Source: Flavobacterium sp. MK4S-17
Lineage (GTDB): Bacteria; Bacteroidota; Bacteroidia; Flavobacteriales; Flavobacteriaceae
DNA length: 64,000 nucleotides
NCBI RefSeq assembly: GCF_009848495.1
Contig: NZ_WWEP01000006.1
Span: 1 to 64,000 of the forward strand
Direction: 5' to 3'
Position numbers and translations under genes: made by a program. The notes beneath the pieces were generated by a model, which was not told where the DNA came from, ran no database searches, and saw only the letters and a list, made by a program, of their open reading frames with translations. Positions 6,983 through 15,775 of this stretch are shown in pieces. Positions within the stretch are counted from its first letter, which is position 1; the number at the start of each line of letters is the position of its first letter.

Positions 6983-9559
6983 TTATGCAGAATTCCTGCT
7001 GGCATTAATATTCCCAAACAGGGAACGTGTTACAATTTTTTCATATACCTCAAGCAGTTCATCGCTTTCCTTTCCGTTTTTCATCTGCCTGATTTTATTA
7101 AGTGCATATTGCTGTATGGTAAGCAGCGGCCTTACTATATGCTCCCTCAATTTTATAGAAGCTTTACCGTCAGGATAATTTTCCATCAGTTCCGTATAGC
7201 CTGAAATTTTTAAAAGCAAACGTTTAGTTTCAAGGTACTCATCATAAATAATCTGCCAAAAGCCGCCAAACTCCTCATCATCTTTCATATAGGCAGTTAA
7301 TGGGAAAAACGACTTGGTTAGCGACATCATGCTGTTTTCCATAAGCGTCCTGAAAAATAATGAATTTTCATACAGGTCAGTAAGCTTATCCCACTCACCC
7401 CTTTTTTCAATTTCGCCTAAAGCATACCCCAAGCCATAGAAACCGGGTACATTTTGTTTTAACTGGCTCCATGAACCCACAAACGGTATAGCCCTTAAAT
7501 CATTAAAGTCAAGTTGTGCCGATTTACTCCTTTTTGAAGGACGGCTGCCAATATTGGTTTTGGCATAATAATTAAGTGTACTCATTTTCTCGAGGTACGG
7601 AATAAACTTAGGATGATTTTTAAAGTCAGTATATTTTTTATAGCTGAGCCTTGCCATTTCATCAAATAGCTGCCTCTGCCCTTCTGAAAGCTCCTTTTTA
7701 TCTTTATTGAATACTCCATTGGTAATACCTGCGCTTAGAAGATTTTCAAGGTTAAAGCGGCAGGAATCGAGCGTACCGAAATTTGAGCTTATAGTTTGCC
7801 CCTGTATTGTTATTTGTATTTCGTTGTTGTCAATTGTGCGCCCCTGGCTTGCATAAAATTTATGGGTTTTTCCACCGCCACGTGCCGGCGGGCCGCCACG
7901 CCCATCAAAAAATATCACTTTAATGCCATATTCCCTCGCCATCTGGGTAAGGTTCTCTTTCGCCTTAAATATACTCCAGTTGGCCATTAAATAACCTCCG
8001 TCTTTCGTACCGTCAGAAAATCCAAGCATAATAGTCTGCCTATTGCCCCTAGCCTTTAGGTGTGCAGCATATTTTTTATTTTCGTATAATGCCTTCATCA
8101 CCTCATGGGCATCCTTAAGGTCATCTACGGTTTCAAATAGCGGCACTATATCAACCGGTGGGTTATCCCAGCCAAGCAACCCGAAAAGTGAAAAAAGTTC
8201 GAGCACGTTATGTGCGCTTTCATTATTGCTTATTATATACCGGTTGGAACCCTGCTCCCCGTTCCTGTCCTGGATGGTTTTTATGGCTAAAACTGCTTCA
8301 AGCGTTTTCCGGGTATTTTCATTGTCAAAATCTTCCGGCTTAATATTACCTTTAAGGCTGTCCAGCATTTTAAGCTTTTCGTCCTCACTCATTTCGGCAT
8401 AACCATTAAGACTTTTATTGCCGGATGATAACGCTTTTATCACTTCGCCAAAAACTTCGTCGTGTATCCTGCTGTTTTGGCGTATATCAAGCGATGCGAA
8501 ATGAAACCCGAAAACTTTTAACTTGTTGATAAGGCTGTCAATATCTTCGAGGTATAATGATTGGTGCTGCTCTATAATAATAGTACGCATCTGCTGCAGG
8601 GCAGCCTCAAATTCATCTTTTGTTATATAAAGTTCGCCATCAGAATAAAATACAGAACGATACAACTTATGTTCAATATCAGTTACCAGGCTTTCTACTC
8701 CGTTAAATGTGAGTTTTCTTTTAAGCCTTCGTATATCGCTATAATAACATTTTAAAATTGATGTCCGCAGCCTGTCAGCTACTTTAAGAGTAATTTCGGT
8801 AGTAACAAAAGGATTGCCATCCCTGTCGCCTCCAGGCCAAAAACCAAATGATATTGCAGGATGCTTTAATTCTTGCCCCTTATATACACTATCCTGAATG
8901 TAGGAAAGCATTTCGCCCGCAGTATGGTAAAATACATTTTCAAGATACCATACCAGGCTTACAGCCTCATCAAAAGGTGTTGGTTTTTCTTTTTTAATAA
9001 ATGGTGTTTTACCAAGCTGTGCCAGCAGTGTTTTTATTTGCGCAAGATTATTCTGCTTTATGGCAATGGTAAGGTCGGTAATAATACCTAAAACAGAACC
9101 CGGGTAAAACTGTGTGGGATGCGCCGTGAGTACAGTGCGTACCTGAAATTCCTCGAGGAATTTTTTAAGTTCGTCCACCAGCCCCTGGCTTTCTGCTTTT
9201 TCGCGGCTGTCACGCAGTGAGCCGCTTCCCTCAAGGTTATTCAGGGTATCAAAAGCAGCGTCCTCTATCGCATCAAATAATACTACCTGCCGCTCTACAT
9301 ATTGTATAAACCTAAACATAAGGTCAATACGTTCTTTTTCTGTTGTGTCCTGTAAATATTTTTCGGTAAAAGCATTAAATATTTCATCCGGGCTTTTACC
9401 ATTTTCATACCCTTCGTCACATATTTCTGAAAACAGCGGAAGCAATACCCCTGTATTGTCTATTGCCCTGAAAGGCAGTGTCATAAAAATACTGTTGAAC
9501 AACTGGTATTTTAAGTCTACATTTTCATTAAACCGTTCTATTCTTGTAGCAGGATACAT
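6983..9559 (-). CDS. ppc: phosphoenolpyruvate carboxylase
   Basis: The 858-residue enzyme carboxylates phosphoenolpyruvate to oxaloacetate and refills the TCA cycle. The catalytic-histidine motif VLTAHPTQ is near residue 143, the second signature FFDGRGGPPARGG near 554-566, and IGSRPSKR near 675. The usual GRGGxxGRGG loop reads GRGGPPARGG here, so its second arginine block is slightly changed; this is common in Bacteroidota forms. An Lrp/AsnC gene with its own terminator lies upstream, leaving about 25 bases for a ppc promoter. DinB follows after 6 bases. Confidence 0.96.
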   Translation of the reverse strand: MYPATRIERFNENVDLKYQLFNSIFMTLPFRAIDNTGVLLPLFSEICDEGYENGKSPDEIFNAFTEKYLQDTTEKERIDLMFRFIQYVERQVVLFDAIEDAAFDTLNNLEGSGSLRDSREKAESQGLVDELKKFLEEFQVRTVLTAHPTQFYPGSVLGIITDLTIAIKQNNLAQIKTLLAQLGKTPFIKKEKPTPFDEAVSLVWYLENVFYHTAGEMLSYIQDSVYKGQELKHPAISFGFWPGGDRDGNPFVTTEITLKVADRLRTSILKCYYSDIRRLKRKLTFNGVESLVTDIEHKLYRSVFYSDGELYITKDEFEAALQQMRTIIIEQHQSLYLEDIDSLINKLKVFGFHFASLDIRQNSRIHDEVFGEVIKALSSGNKSLNGYAEMSEDEKLKMLDSLKGNIKPEDFDNENTRKTLEAVLAIKTIQDRNGEQGSNRYIISNNESAHNVLELFSLFGLLGWDNPPVDIVPLFETVDDLKDAHEVMKALYENKKYAAHLKARGNRQTIMLGFSDGTKDGGYLMANWSIFKAKENLTQMAREYGIKVIFFDGRGGPPARGGGKTHKFYASQGRTIDNNEIQITIQGQTISSNFGTLDSCRFNLENLLSAGITNGVFNKDKKELSEGQRQLFDEMARLSYKKYTDFKNHPKFIPYLEKMSTLNYYAKTNIGSRPSKRSKSAQLDFNDLRAIPFVGSWSQLKQNVPGFYGLGYALGEIEKRGEWDKLTDLYENSLFFRTLMENSMMSLTKSFFPLTAYMKDDEEFGGFWQIIYDEYLETKRLLLKISGYTELMENYPDGKASIKLREHIVRPLLTIQQYALNKIRQMKNGKESDELLEVYEKIVTRSLFGNINASRNSA

Positions 9560-9584
9560 AAAAATATTTTTTGCTGAATTTAAT

Positions 9585-9613
9585 AAAAAACCCCCATGTT
9601 ATTAACATGAGGG
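9585..9613 (-). terminator. intrinsic terminator of the Lrp/AsnC gene
   Basis: CATGTT (9595-9600) pairs with AACATG (9604-9609). The stem is extended by CCC (9591-9593) and GGG (9611-9613) across one mismatch. On the minus strand the hairpin is followed by six T. It lies between the regulator stop and the ppc start. Confidence 0.85.
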
Positions 9614-9636
9614 TATTAAACTTTTTATAAAATTTC

Positions 9637-10116
9637 TTACAGGTCTTTAAATATAGTGTGCATTAAACGTTTTTTATCGTTAATGCTTTCCTCAAGGGAA
9701 ATCATGGTTTCTGTCCTGTAAACACCTTCTATATCATCTATCATAAAAATAACCTCTTTAGCATGTTTGGTATCTTTTGCCCTTATTTTACAAAAGATGT
9801 TAAACTTACCCGTTGTTACGTGTGCTACAGTAACAAAAGGTATCTCATTAATCCTTTCCAAAACAAATTTGGTTTGCGAAGTATTGTGAAGAAATACACC
9901 TACATAAGCTATGAAAGAATAGCCAAGCTTTTCATAGTCCAGTGTTAAGGAACTTCCCTGGATGATGCCGGCATCTTCCATTTTTTTAACCCTTACGTGT
10001 ACCGTTCCTGCTGATATCAATAACTTTTTTGCTATATCAGTAAAAGGAACCCTTGTATTGTCAATCAGCATATCTAATATCTGATGATCAACTTCATCTA
10101 AACGAAATTTGCTCAT
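9637..10116 (-). CDS. Lrp/AsnC family transcriptional regulator
   Basis: The 159-residue protein has an N-terminal winged helix-turn-helix (residues 8-52, with DIAKKLLISAGTVHVRVKKM as recognition region). A C-terminal RAM ligand-binding domain spans about 65-145. Such proteins form octamers and respond to amino acids. Because ppc is directly downstream it may control ppc, amino-acid metabolism or itself, but nothing in the sequence shows a target. A hairpin with a T run ends its transcript before ppc. Confidence 0.92.
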   Translation of the reverse strand: MSKFRLDEVDHQILDMLIDNTRVPFTDIAKKLLISAGTVHVRVKKMEDAGIIQGSSLTLDYEKLGYSFIAYVGVFLHNTSQTKFVLERINEIPFVTVAHVTTGKFNIFCKIRAKDTKHAKEVIFMIDDIEGVYRTETMISLEESINDKKRLMHTIFKDL

Positions 10117-10180
10117 AAATGTGTTTTTAAAACGGTTATAAAAGTCTTACTTGTTAACTATATCCTCATTATAAAAAACG

Positions 10181-11344
10181 TTATCTAACTTCTGTGCCGT
10201 TACTAAATTTCCTGTCAGGGCCTATAAAAAAATCGGCTTTTGTATCTAATTCAGGATAGCTTTTATTATCAATTCCTGAAAAATTCTGCGCATTACATTC
10301 AAATTCAATATGCCCGGCTTTATCTTCCAAATTGCCTATTTCACTAATAAATGCTTGAAAAATTACAGAATTATCAAATAACACTTCTTTATATTGTGAT
10401 GCAAAATTCGTTATTATTTCTTTATTTTCATAATTTATTTTGACATTTTTATACATCATGTCATAAAAAATAATCTTATTTTCAGGAATATTAAAATAAT
10501 TAGTGTTTTTATTAACAACTAAAACGTTTTCGTAAATAGCATCGAATCCTGATAATATTGCAAAAAATACAAATTTACGCGTCTGCTCTCTTTCGTAATC
10601 ATTCGCAAAATGTCCCGCTTCTATTAATACTGTTGGTACGCTAAGGTATTGAAACATATCCCCAATGCAATTGATATTAAATGAATCATCAAACCTGCCC
10701 ACCTGCCCGGGTATATATTTTTCCAGACAGGAAGCCATGGCAGCTATAAGGTTAATAGCTATTTGCCTGTTGGCGTTTATATCTCTTTCTGCATTATAAG
10801 CCGGTGCTAAAAAAGAAACAGTAGCAGGCTTAACGCCGTCATCTCCCTCAAGACCAAATATAGTACGCTGGTCATGCATATTATAGCAAAAATCCGGCTT
10901 AAACTCATCAAAGGCTTTCCTTAGCAAAATACTTTCCGGCTGGGTAAGGTTAACAGAATCCCTGTTTAAATCAATTTTATTTGCATTTTCACGTGTATAT
11001 AATTCAGCACCGTCAGGATTTAATATAGGTATAATATAAAAACTGAAATACTTTAAGTAAATAGCAGCCCTGGCATCATTACTTTTTAATACATTAAAAA
11101 AATCAAATATGGCTTTGGTAGTGGTTGATTCATTTCCATGCATTTGCGACCACATAAAGATTTTTACTTTTCCAATTCCTGCCTTAACTCTATATATAGG
11201 TTTACCTGAAACAGATTCTCCTAAAACTTTTATGTCGAAATAATTTTTCAGTTCTTCGAGGCAGGGCTCAATGTGGTTATTTGTTATATACCTGCCATAC
11301 AGTTTTTGTTCTTTGTTTATAGCAAATAATTCTTCTATTTCCAT
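10181..11344 (-). CDS. M14 family zinc carboxypeptidase-like peptidase
   Basis: In this 387-residue protein the zinc ligands are visible: H69 and E72 in QMHGNES, then H157 in NMHDQR. The catalytic glutamate is E242 in LIEAGHFANDYERE. Substrate-binding DLNRDS is at 125-130. No signal peptide is present, so it should act in the cytoplasm, perhaps on murein peptides or short peptides. It is divergent from the XRE regulator. Repeats overlapping two candidate -7 boxes lie just upstream, suggesting direct control by that regulator. Confidence 0.88.
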   Translation of the reverse strand: MEIEELFAINKEQKLYGRYITNNHIEPCLEELKNYFDIKVLGESVSGKPIYRVKAGIGKVKIFMWSQMHGNESTTTKAIFDFFNVLKSNDARAAIYLKYFSFYIIPILNPDGAELYTRENANKIDLNRDSVNLTQPESILLRKAFDEFKPDFCYNMHDQRTIFGLEGDDGVKPATVSFLAPAYNAERDINANRQIAINLIAAMASCLEKYIPGQVGRFDDSFNINCIGDMFQYLSVPTVLIEAGHFANDYEREQTRKFVFFAILSGFDAIYENVLVVNKNTNYFNIPENKIIFYDMMYKNVKINYENKEIITNFASQYKEVLFDNSVIFQAFISEIGNLEDKAGHIEFECNAQNFSGIDNKSYPELDTKADFFIGPDRKFSNGTEVR

Positions 11345-11359
11345 GAGATGTCATTTACA

Positions 11360-11432
11360 TTACAAAAGTAAACATCTTGTTTTTTACAAAAGTAAACATT
11401 GAAAATTATCAAAAATGTTACAACTGTAAACA
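11360..11432 (-). promoter_or_regulatory. three operator-like repeats with tandem -7 boxes upstream of the M14 gene
   Basis: TTACAAAAGTAAACA occurs identically at 11360-11374 and 11384-11398, and TGTTACAACTGTAAACA at 11416-11432. On the minus strand they read TGTTTACTTTTGTAA (twice) and TGTTTACAGTTGTAACA. The first two each contain TACTTTTG (11363-11370 and 11387-11394), a TAnnTTTG promoter box. Operator and promoter would therefore overlap. Spacing between the sites is 24 and 34 bases. Confidence 0.65.
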
Positions 11433-11561
11433 TTTTTAAATCCAGATGCATTGATAAAAGCATTAAGGTGTTTAATTTATATTTAAATTTTTTAAAATCA
11501 GATTTTTATATTATTTTATTTAAACAATCAATATAAACCAAATTGTTTATGAAATGCAATT

Positions 11562-11598
11562 TTGCTGGTTTATTATTTATTATTTACATTTGTAACAT
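11562..11598 (+). promoter_or_regulatory. promoter of the XRE gene overlapping a fourth operator-like site
   Basis: TTG (11562-11564), a 20-base spacer and TACATTTG (11585-11592) form a near-ideal promoter. The -7 box is embedded in TTTACATTTGTAACA, which matches the repeat upstream of the divergent M14 gene. This suggests autoregulation. Confidence 0.7.
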
Positions 11599-11623
11599 CA
11601 TTAATTAATGAATGCAATTTACA

Positions 11624-12040
11624 ATGATAAACACAGAGGGATTTATAAAAAGGCTGGAGAAAATTTTAGAATACTATGCAATTTCAGCTTCAGGATTTGC
11701 AGATAAAATTGGTATTCAGCGCTCAGGTTTATCACACATCCTGTCAGGCCGCAATAAGCCCAGCCTGGATTTAGTAATGAAAATAACCGAGAATTTTAAA
11801 GACGTAAATTTATACTGGCTTTTATATGGAGAGGGCGCATTTCCGGCTCATGAAGAAATACCCAGTCCTATCACCCCTACTCCTGCTTTAAAAGAAAACA
11901 GCGATAAAACAGAAAAGGTTACTGAAAGCCTGCTTAAGCAACAGGAACAAAAAATAAATAATGACGCAACACAAGGAAAGGATATAGACCGGATAGTAAT
12001 ATTTTTTTCAGATGGTACATTTAAAAATTATATTCCATAA
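11624..12040 (+). CDS. XRE-type helix-turn-helix transcriptional regulator
   Basis: The product is 138 residues from ATG 11624; an in-frame ATG at 11612 would add four. The helix-turn-helix spans about residues 8-65 with FADKIGIQRSGLSHILSGRNKPS, typical of CI/XRE regulators. A proline-rich linker (ITPTPA) and a charged linker lead to a short conserved C-terminal tail, DRIVIFFSDGTFKNYIP, seen in many Flavobacterium regulators of this type. It has no peptidase domain and so is not a LexA/CI-type self-cleaving repressor. It is divergent from the M14 gene and shares operator-like repeats with it. Confidence 0.88.
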   Translation: MINTEGFIKRLEKILEYYAISASGFADKIGIQRSGLSHILSGRNKPSLDLVMKITENFKDVNLYWLLYGEGAFPAHEEIPSPITPTPALKENSDKTEKVTESLLKQQEQKINNDATQGKDIDRIVIFFSDGTFKNYIP

Positions 12041-12082
12041 AAAAACCCCGGCTTTGACTTTATATAAAGCTAAACACCGGGG
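12041..12082 (-). terminator. branched terminator-like hairpin between convergent genes
   Basis: CCCCGG (12046-12051) pairs with CCGGGG (12077-12082). Inside, GCTTT pairs with AAAGC (12066-12070). On the minus strand the stem is followed by a T run, which suits the acyltransferase transcript. It may also stop the XRE transcript. Confidence 0.7.
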
Positions 12083-12236
12083 CTCATTAACCAATAAAAC
12101 AAACACAAATTTTTAAATGCTATATATAATAAGCAAAACATTTAAATATCTGCTTATCTTTATTTCTAATGTAAAGTTACTACCGATAATTGTTAAACAA
12201 TGAAAATATATAGTTAAAATCTTCTCAAAATTTACA

Positions 12237-12785
12237 TCAAGGTTTAAAACTATATTCTTCAATATAACCTTTCACATTTTTGTAGTTACTTTCCAATTTT
12301 TCAAAATCGAATTCTTTATCCTGTGTAAGATAATATGGCTCTGCTATTTTAACCTCCTTCTTTTTATAATCAAAAGCTACAGCAACAACAGGCACCCCGG
12401 CTTTTAGTGCAATGTAATAAAAGCCTGTTTTCCATTTATCAACTTTTTTGCGGGTTCCTTCCGGTGCTATTGCCAGCCTGAAAGTTTCCTTAGTATCAAA
12501 TATAGCAGCTATGGCATCAACCTTATTTTCATTTTTAGACCTGTTAAGCGGGGTTCCACCCATCCACTTAAAATAAAAGCCAAACGGGAATACAAAAAGT
12601 TCCTTTTTAGCCACAAAATGCATTTCCAGCCCAATAACTCCCCTTGCCATTACACCAATAAGGAAATCAACCCAACTGGTATGGGGAACAACTATTATTA
12701 CACATTTTTTTATTTGTGGATTTAGTGAACCGTTTAAGCGCCACCCCATTAATTTAAAAAAGATAAAACTGTATATTTTTTTCAT
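12237..12785 (-). CDS. 1-acyl-sn-glycerol-3-phosphate acyltransferase-like protein
   Basis: The 182-residue protein belongs to the PlsC superfamily. The catalytic HX4D motif is PHTSWVD near residue 35. The glycerophosphate-binding block is GTPLNRSK near 75, followed by APEGTRKKVDKWKTGFYYIA near 108. It would transfer a fatty acyl chain to a lysophospholipid at the inner membrane. It is shorter than E. coli PlsC (245) and lacks an evident long N-terminal membrane region. Such short forms may act on other lipids. It is divergent from the spermidine-synthase-like gene. Confidence 0.88.
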   Translation of the reverse strand: MKKIYSFIFFKLMGWRLNGSLNPQIKKCVIIVVPHTSWVDFLIGVMARGVIGLEMHFVAKKELFVFPFGFYFKWMGGTPLNRSKNENKVDAIAAIFDTKETFRLAIAPEGTRKKVDKWKTGFYYIALKAGVPVVAVAFDYKKKEVKIAEPYYLTQDKEFDFEKLESNYKNVKGYIEEYSFKP

Positions 12786-12837
12786 GTTGCGTAGTAAAGC
12801 AAGGCATAAAAATACTATATATTTACAATATTAAACC

Positions 12838-13509
12838 ATGGCAGTAATGCTTCAGAAATTTTTAAGCTTTTTTATACCGGTAACCATCTACAGGAAAAAA
12901 TCATCTATAAATTCAAGCCTTGAAGTTACCTGGAATAATGGGCAGCTTGTACTCGATTCTAAAAACACCAATTACTCATACGGCAGCCTGCAGCGCATAT
13001 TAAGGAAAGGATTGCGCTATATTGGTTTTTCAAGGATAAAAGGTTTTAAAAAAATACTTGTGCTTGGCGTGGCCGGCGGAAGCGTAATTAAAACCCTTAC
13101 CGAAGAAGTTGGCTTTACAGGTAAAATTACCGGAGTGGAAATAGATCCGCTAGCTATAGATATTGCCAACAAATACTTTGAACTTGACAAAATCAGTAAC
13201 CTTGAAATAATAATTGACGATGCTTTTGAATTTGTTTTAAAAACAAAGGAAAAGTATGACCTGATTATAATTGATATATTTCAGGATACGGCAATGCCTA
13301 ATTTTTTATTTGAAAATTTCTTTATTAACAGGATTAACTTTTTACTTAATGTAAATGGGTTTATTTTATTTAATACCATGACATTATCAAAAAGAGACAA
13401 AGAGCGAAACTTAGAGTATCGCTCCCGCTTTAATGAAAATTATTCAGTAAGGATGTACCCTAAAGTAGAAGACCACAATGAGCTTTTCACTATTAAAAAA
13501 CTGGCCTGA
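12838..13509 (+). CDS. spermidine synthase-like methyltransferase-fold protein
   Basis: The 223-residue Rossmann protein has motif I ILVLGVAGGSVIKTL near residue 80, the acidic post-I VEIDPLAIDIA near 105, and YDLIIIDIFQD near 140. These correspond to the binding loops of spermidine synthase. The N-terminal beta domain of true spermidine synthases is short here and the classic gatekeeper pattern is not obvious. It may be an aminopropyltransferase or an uncharacterised relative. The arginine decarboxylase and deoxyhypusine-synthase-like genes lie 8 kb away. An alternative ATG is at 12847. A TATATTTA box near 12820 may be the promoter. Confidence 0.7.
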   Translation: MAVMLQKFLSFFIPVTIYRKKSSINSSLEVTWNNGQLVLDSKNTNYSYGSLQRILRKGLRYIGFSRIKGFKKILVLGVAGGSVIKTLTEEVGFTGKITGVEIDPLAIDIANKYFELDKISNLEIIIDDAFEFVLKTKEKYDLIIIDIFQDTAMPNFLFENFFINRINFLLNVNGFILFNTMTLSKRDKERNLEYRSRFNENYSVRMYPKVEDHNELFTIKKLA

Positions 13510-13510
13510 T

Positions 13511-14239
13511 TTATTTTAGCATTTTCCTTGCCTTGTCTAAATCTTCGGGTGTATCAATACCGATGCCTGCATGGCTGGTTTGCACCATTTTTATTTTTTT
13601 CCCGTACTCCAGGTAACGCAGCTGTTCTAATTTTTCGGTAGCTTCAAGTCCCTGCATGGGCAGTTTGTAGAAATCCATTAGCGCATGTTTACGGAAAGCA
13701 TAAATACCTATATGCTTAAAGTATTTAAACCCTGCCCCCGCCTCTCGCGGATAAGGTATAACCGAGCGTGAAAAATATAACGCAAAATTCTTTTGGTCAA
13801 CCACCACTTTTACATTATTAGGGTTATTGATATCCTCCTGGTCAGTTATAGGAAACATTAAAGATGCAAGGTCTATTTCCCTTGCCGAATCACCTTTAAA
13901 AACTTCAAGCAGGTCAGCAATAGGTTCTTTATTTATAAAAGGCTCATCACCCTGAACGTTTACCACAATATCAACATCAAGGTTTTCCACAGCTTCCGCA
14001 ATACGGTCGCTGCCGCTTTCGTGCTGTTTTATGCTCATTATGGCTTTACCTCCATTAGCGGTAATTTCGTTATATATAATATCTGAATCGGTTACTACAA
14101 AAACATCATCAAAAAGCCCCGTTTTTAATGCCGCTGCGTAGGTGCGGGCAATAACTGTTTTACCGCCTAAATCCTGCATAAGCTTGGCAGGAAAGCGTGT
14201 GCTGGCATAGCGTGCCGGTATTACTGCTATTATCTTCAT
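13511..14239 (-). CDS. kdsB: CMP-KDO synthetase (3-deoxy-manno-octulosonate cytidylyltransferase)
   Basis: The 242-residue enzyme activates KDO with CTP for lipopolysaccharide inner-core synthesis in the cytoplasm. The nucleotide-binding [12 protein letters not shown] is at residues 7-18, NVQGDEPF near 93-100, and the terminal [10 protein letters not shown] is typical. Length fits KdsB. It starts 3 bases after the stop of the helicase gene, so the two form an operon. Its own stop is 2 bases from the convergent spermidine-synthase-like gene. Confidence 0.96.
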   Translation of the reverse strand: MKIIAVIPARYASTRFPAKLMQDLGGKTVIARTYAAALKTGLFDDVFVVTDSDIIYNEITANGGKAIMSIKQHESGSDRIAEAVENLDVDIVVNVQGDEPFINKEPIADLLEVFKGDSAREIDLASLMFPITDQEDINNPNNVKVVVDQKNFALYFSRSVIPYPREAGAGFKYFKHIGIYAFRKHALMDFYKLPMQGLEATEKLEQLRYLEYGKKIKMVQTSHAGIGIDTPEDLDKARKMLK

Positions 14240-14242
14240 ATA

Positions 14243-15667
14243 TTACAATTCAAAAAATTCATCCTTAAAACCTATAAGGTATAACTTGTCCTTAGCACGT
14301 GTAACTGCTGTGTACAGCCAGCGGATATAGTCCCTGTCAATACCTTCAGGCAGCCACGGCTGTTCAATAAAAACCGTGTTCCACTGCCCTCCCTGCGATT
14401 TATGGCAGGTAATGGCATAGGAAAATTTAACCTGCAACGCATTAAAATGCGGGTTATTCTTTATTTTCAGAAACTTTCTGTAATTGCTGGTTTCCCCTTC
14501 AAAATCCTTCTGCACCTCCTGATAGAGCCTGTTGGAATCCTCATAGCTTAAGGATGGCGACTCGCTGTCTATAGTGTCCAGCAGCAACACAGTTTCAAAA
14601 GGCGGCTGGCTGCTATAATCAACCATACGCACTTTAACTTTGGCAAATTTAAAACCGTACAGCTCCTCTACCCTAAAAATTTCCAGTATTTCAATAATAT
14701 CACCATTGGCAATAAATCCCGCTTCCGATTTTTCATTAAGCCAAAAATAATTGTTTTTCACTACCATTAAGTAATCACCTGCAGCAAGTTCGCTCTCCCT
14801 TGAAAGTATCTTGGTGCGTATCTGCCTGTTGTACTGGTTGGCCCGCTTATTGGAGCGTACAATAAAAGCGGTATCTTCTATACTGTAATTGCTGTAGGCC
14901 TGATTTATGGCATCCTGAATGTCATAACCGTCCACAAGCCTTACAACATCTTTAAATCCCTTTATTTTAAACTGGAAGGTATCTATAAAAGCCGATTTTA
15001 ATATTTCCCTTAGTTGCGTAGCATTATATAAAATACCTGAATCCGTTTCCTGGCGCATCACCTCGTCAAGTTCTATCTGCTCTACCTGTTTCATGTAGTT
15101 TAGTGACAGCATGTCAACATTTAGCGCAGGACTCAGGTCAGAGTTTACAGGTGGCAACTGCGCCGTATCGCCTATAAGTATCATTTTGCAGTTGTTGCCG
15201 GAATATACATACTGCATAAGGTCGTCCAGCAGCGAGCCGTTTTCATATAATTTCGATTCTGCAGCCGTATCAGAAATCATGGAGGCTTCGTCCACAATAA
15301 AAACCGTATTGGTAAATTTATTGGGCTGCAAAGTAAAGCTCATAGCACCACTGCTTGCTTTTTTAGGAAAATAAATACGCTTGTGTATTGTATAGGCAGG
15401 CTTTTGCGAATAGCCCGAAATAACTTTGGCTGCCCTGCCTGTAGGTGCCAGCAGTACATATTTTTTATCTGCTTCGCGCAAATGGTTTACAATAGTAGAT
15501 ATTACTGTTGTTTTACCCGTACCTGCATAGCCTTTCAGTACAAAAACCTCGTCTTTAGTCCCACTTGTAACAAACCCGGCAATTTTTTGCAGGAATATGT
15601 CCTGCTTGGCAGTAGGTTCAAAAGGAAATTTGTTGCGGAGTAATTTGTAAAAAGAGGCAGGAGTCAT
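14243..15667 (-). CDS. RecD-like superfamily 1 DNA helicase
   Basis: The product is 474 residues if started at the ATG 15667 (MTPASFYKLL), the usual N-terminus. A longer frame to 15739 exists but would overlap the promoter region of the divergent gene. Walker A LKGYAGTGKTTVIS is near residue 44, Walker B VFIVDEASM near 125, GDTAQLPPV near 170, and the C-terminal motif VI region YTAVTRAKDKLYLIG. It lacks the N-terminal region of RecD2 and no RecB/RecC genes are nearby, so it probably acts independently in repair or R-loop handling. It is the first gene of an operon with kdsB. Confidence 0.87.
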   Translation of the reverse strand: MTPASFYKLLRNKFPFEPTAKQDIFLQKIAGFVTSGTKDEVFVLKGYAGTGKTTVISTIVNHLREADKKYVLLAPTGRAAKVISGYSQKPAYTIHKRIYFPKKASSGAMSFTLQPNKFTNTVFIVDEASMISDTAAESKLYENGSLLDDLMQYVYSGNNCKMILIGDTAQLPPVNSDLSPALNVDMLSLNYMKQVEQIELDEVMRQETDSGILYNATQLREILKSAFIDTFQFKIKGFKDVVRLVDGYDIQDAINQAYSNYSIEDTAFIVRSNKRANQYNRQIRTKILSRESELAAGDYLMVVKNNYFWLNEKSEAGFIANGDIIEILEIFRVEELYGFKFAKVKVRMVDYSSQPPFETVLLLDTIDSESPSLSYEDSNRLYQEVQKDFEGETSNYRKFLKIKNNPHFNALQVKFSYAITCHKSQGGQWNTVFIEQPWLPEGIDRDYIRWLYTAVTRAKDKLYLIGFKDEFFEL

Positions 15668-15748
15668 TAAAATGTTTTGGTATTTTGTATTAAAATTCAA
15701 AGATAGCATGATTTTAGGCAGTAACCCGCCCCAAACCAAAAAAGAGTG

Positions 15749-15756
15749 TAAATTTG
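15749..15756 (+). promoter_or_regulatory. -7 promoter box of the DUF3822-rsmD operon
   Basis: TAAATTTG matches TAnnTTTG. The predicted start near 15763 leaves a 13-base leader before the ATG at 15776. Confidence 0.65.
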
Positions 15757-15775
15757 TAATTGTAACCTCATATTA

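Noticed and set aside
11360..11432. CRISPR array
   Set aside because: Only three short imperfect copies with unequal spacing of 24 and 34 bases, no cas genes, and clear overlap with promoter boxes.
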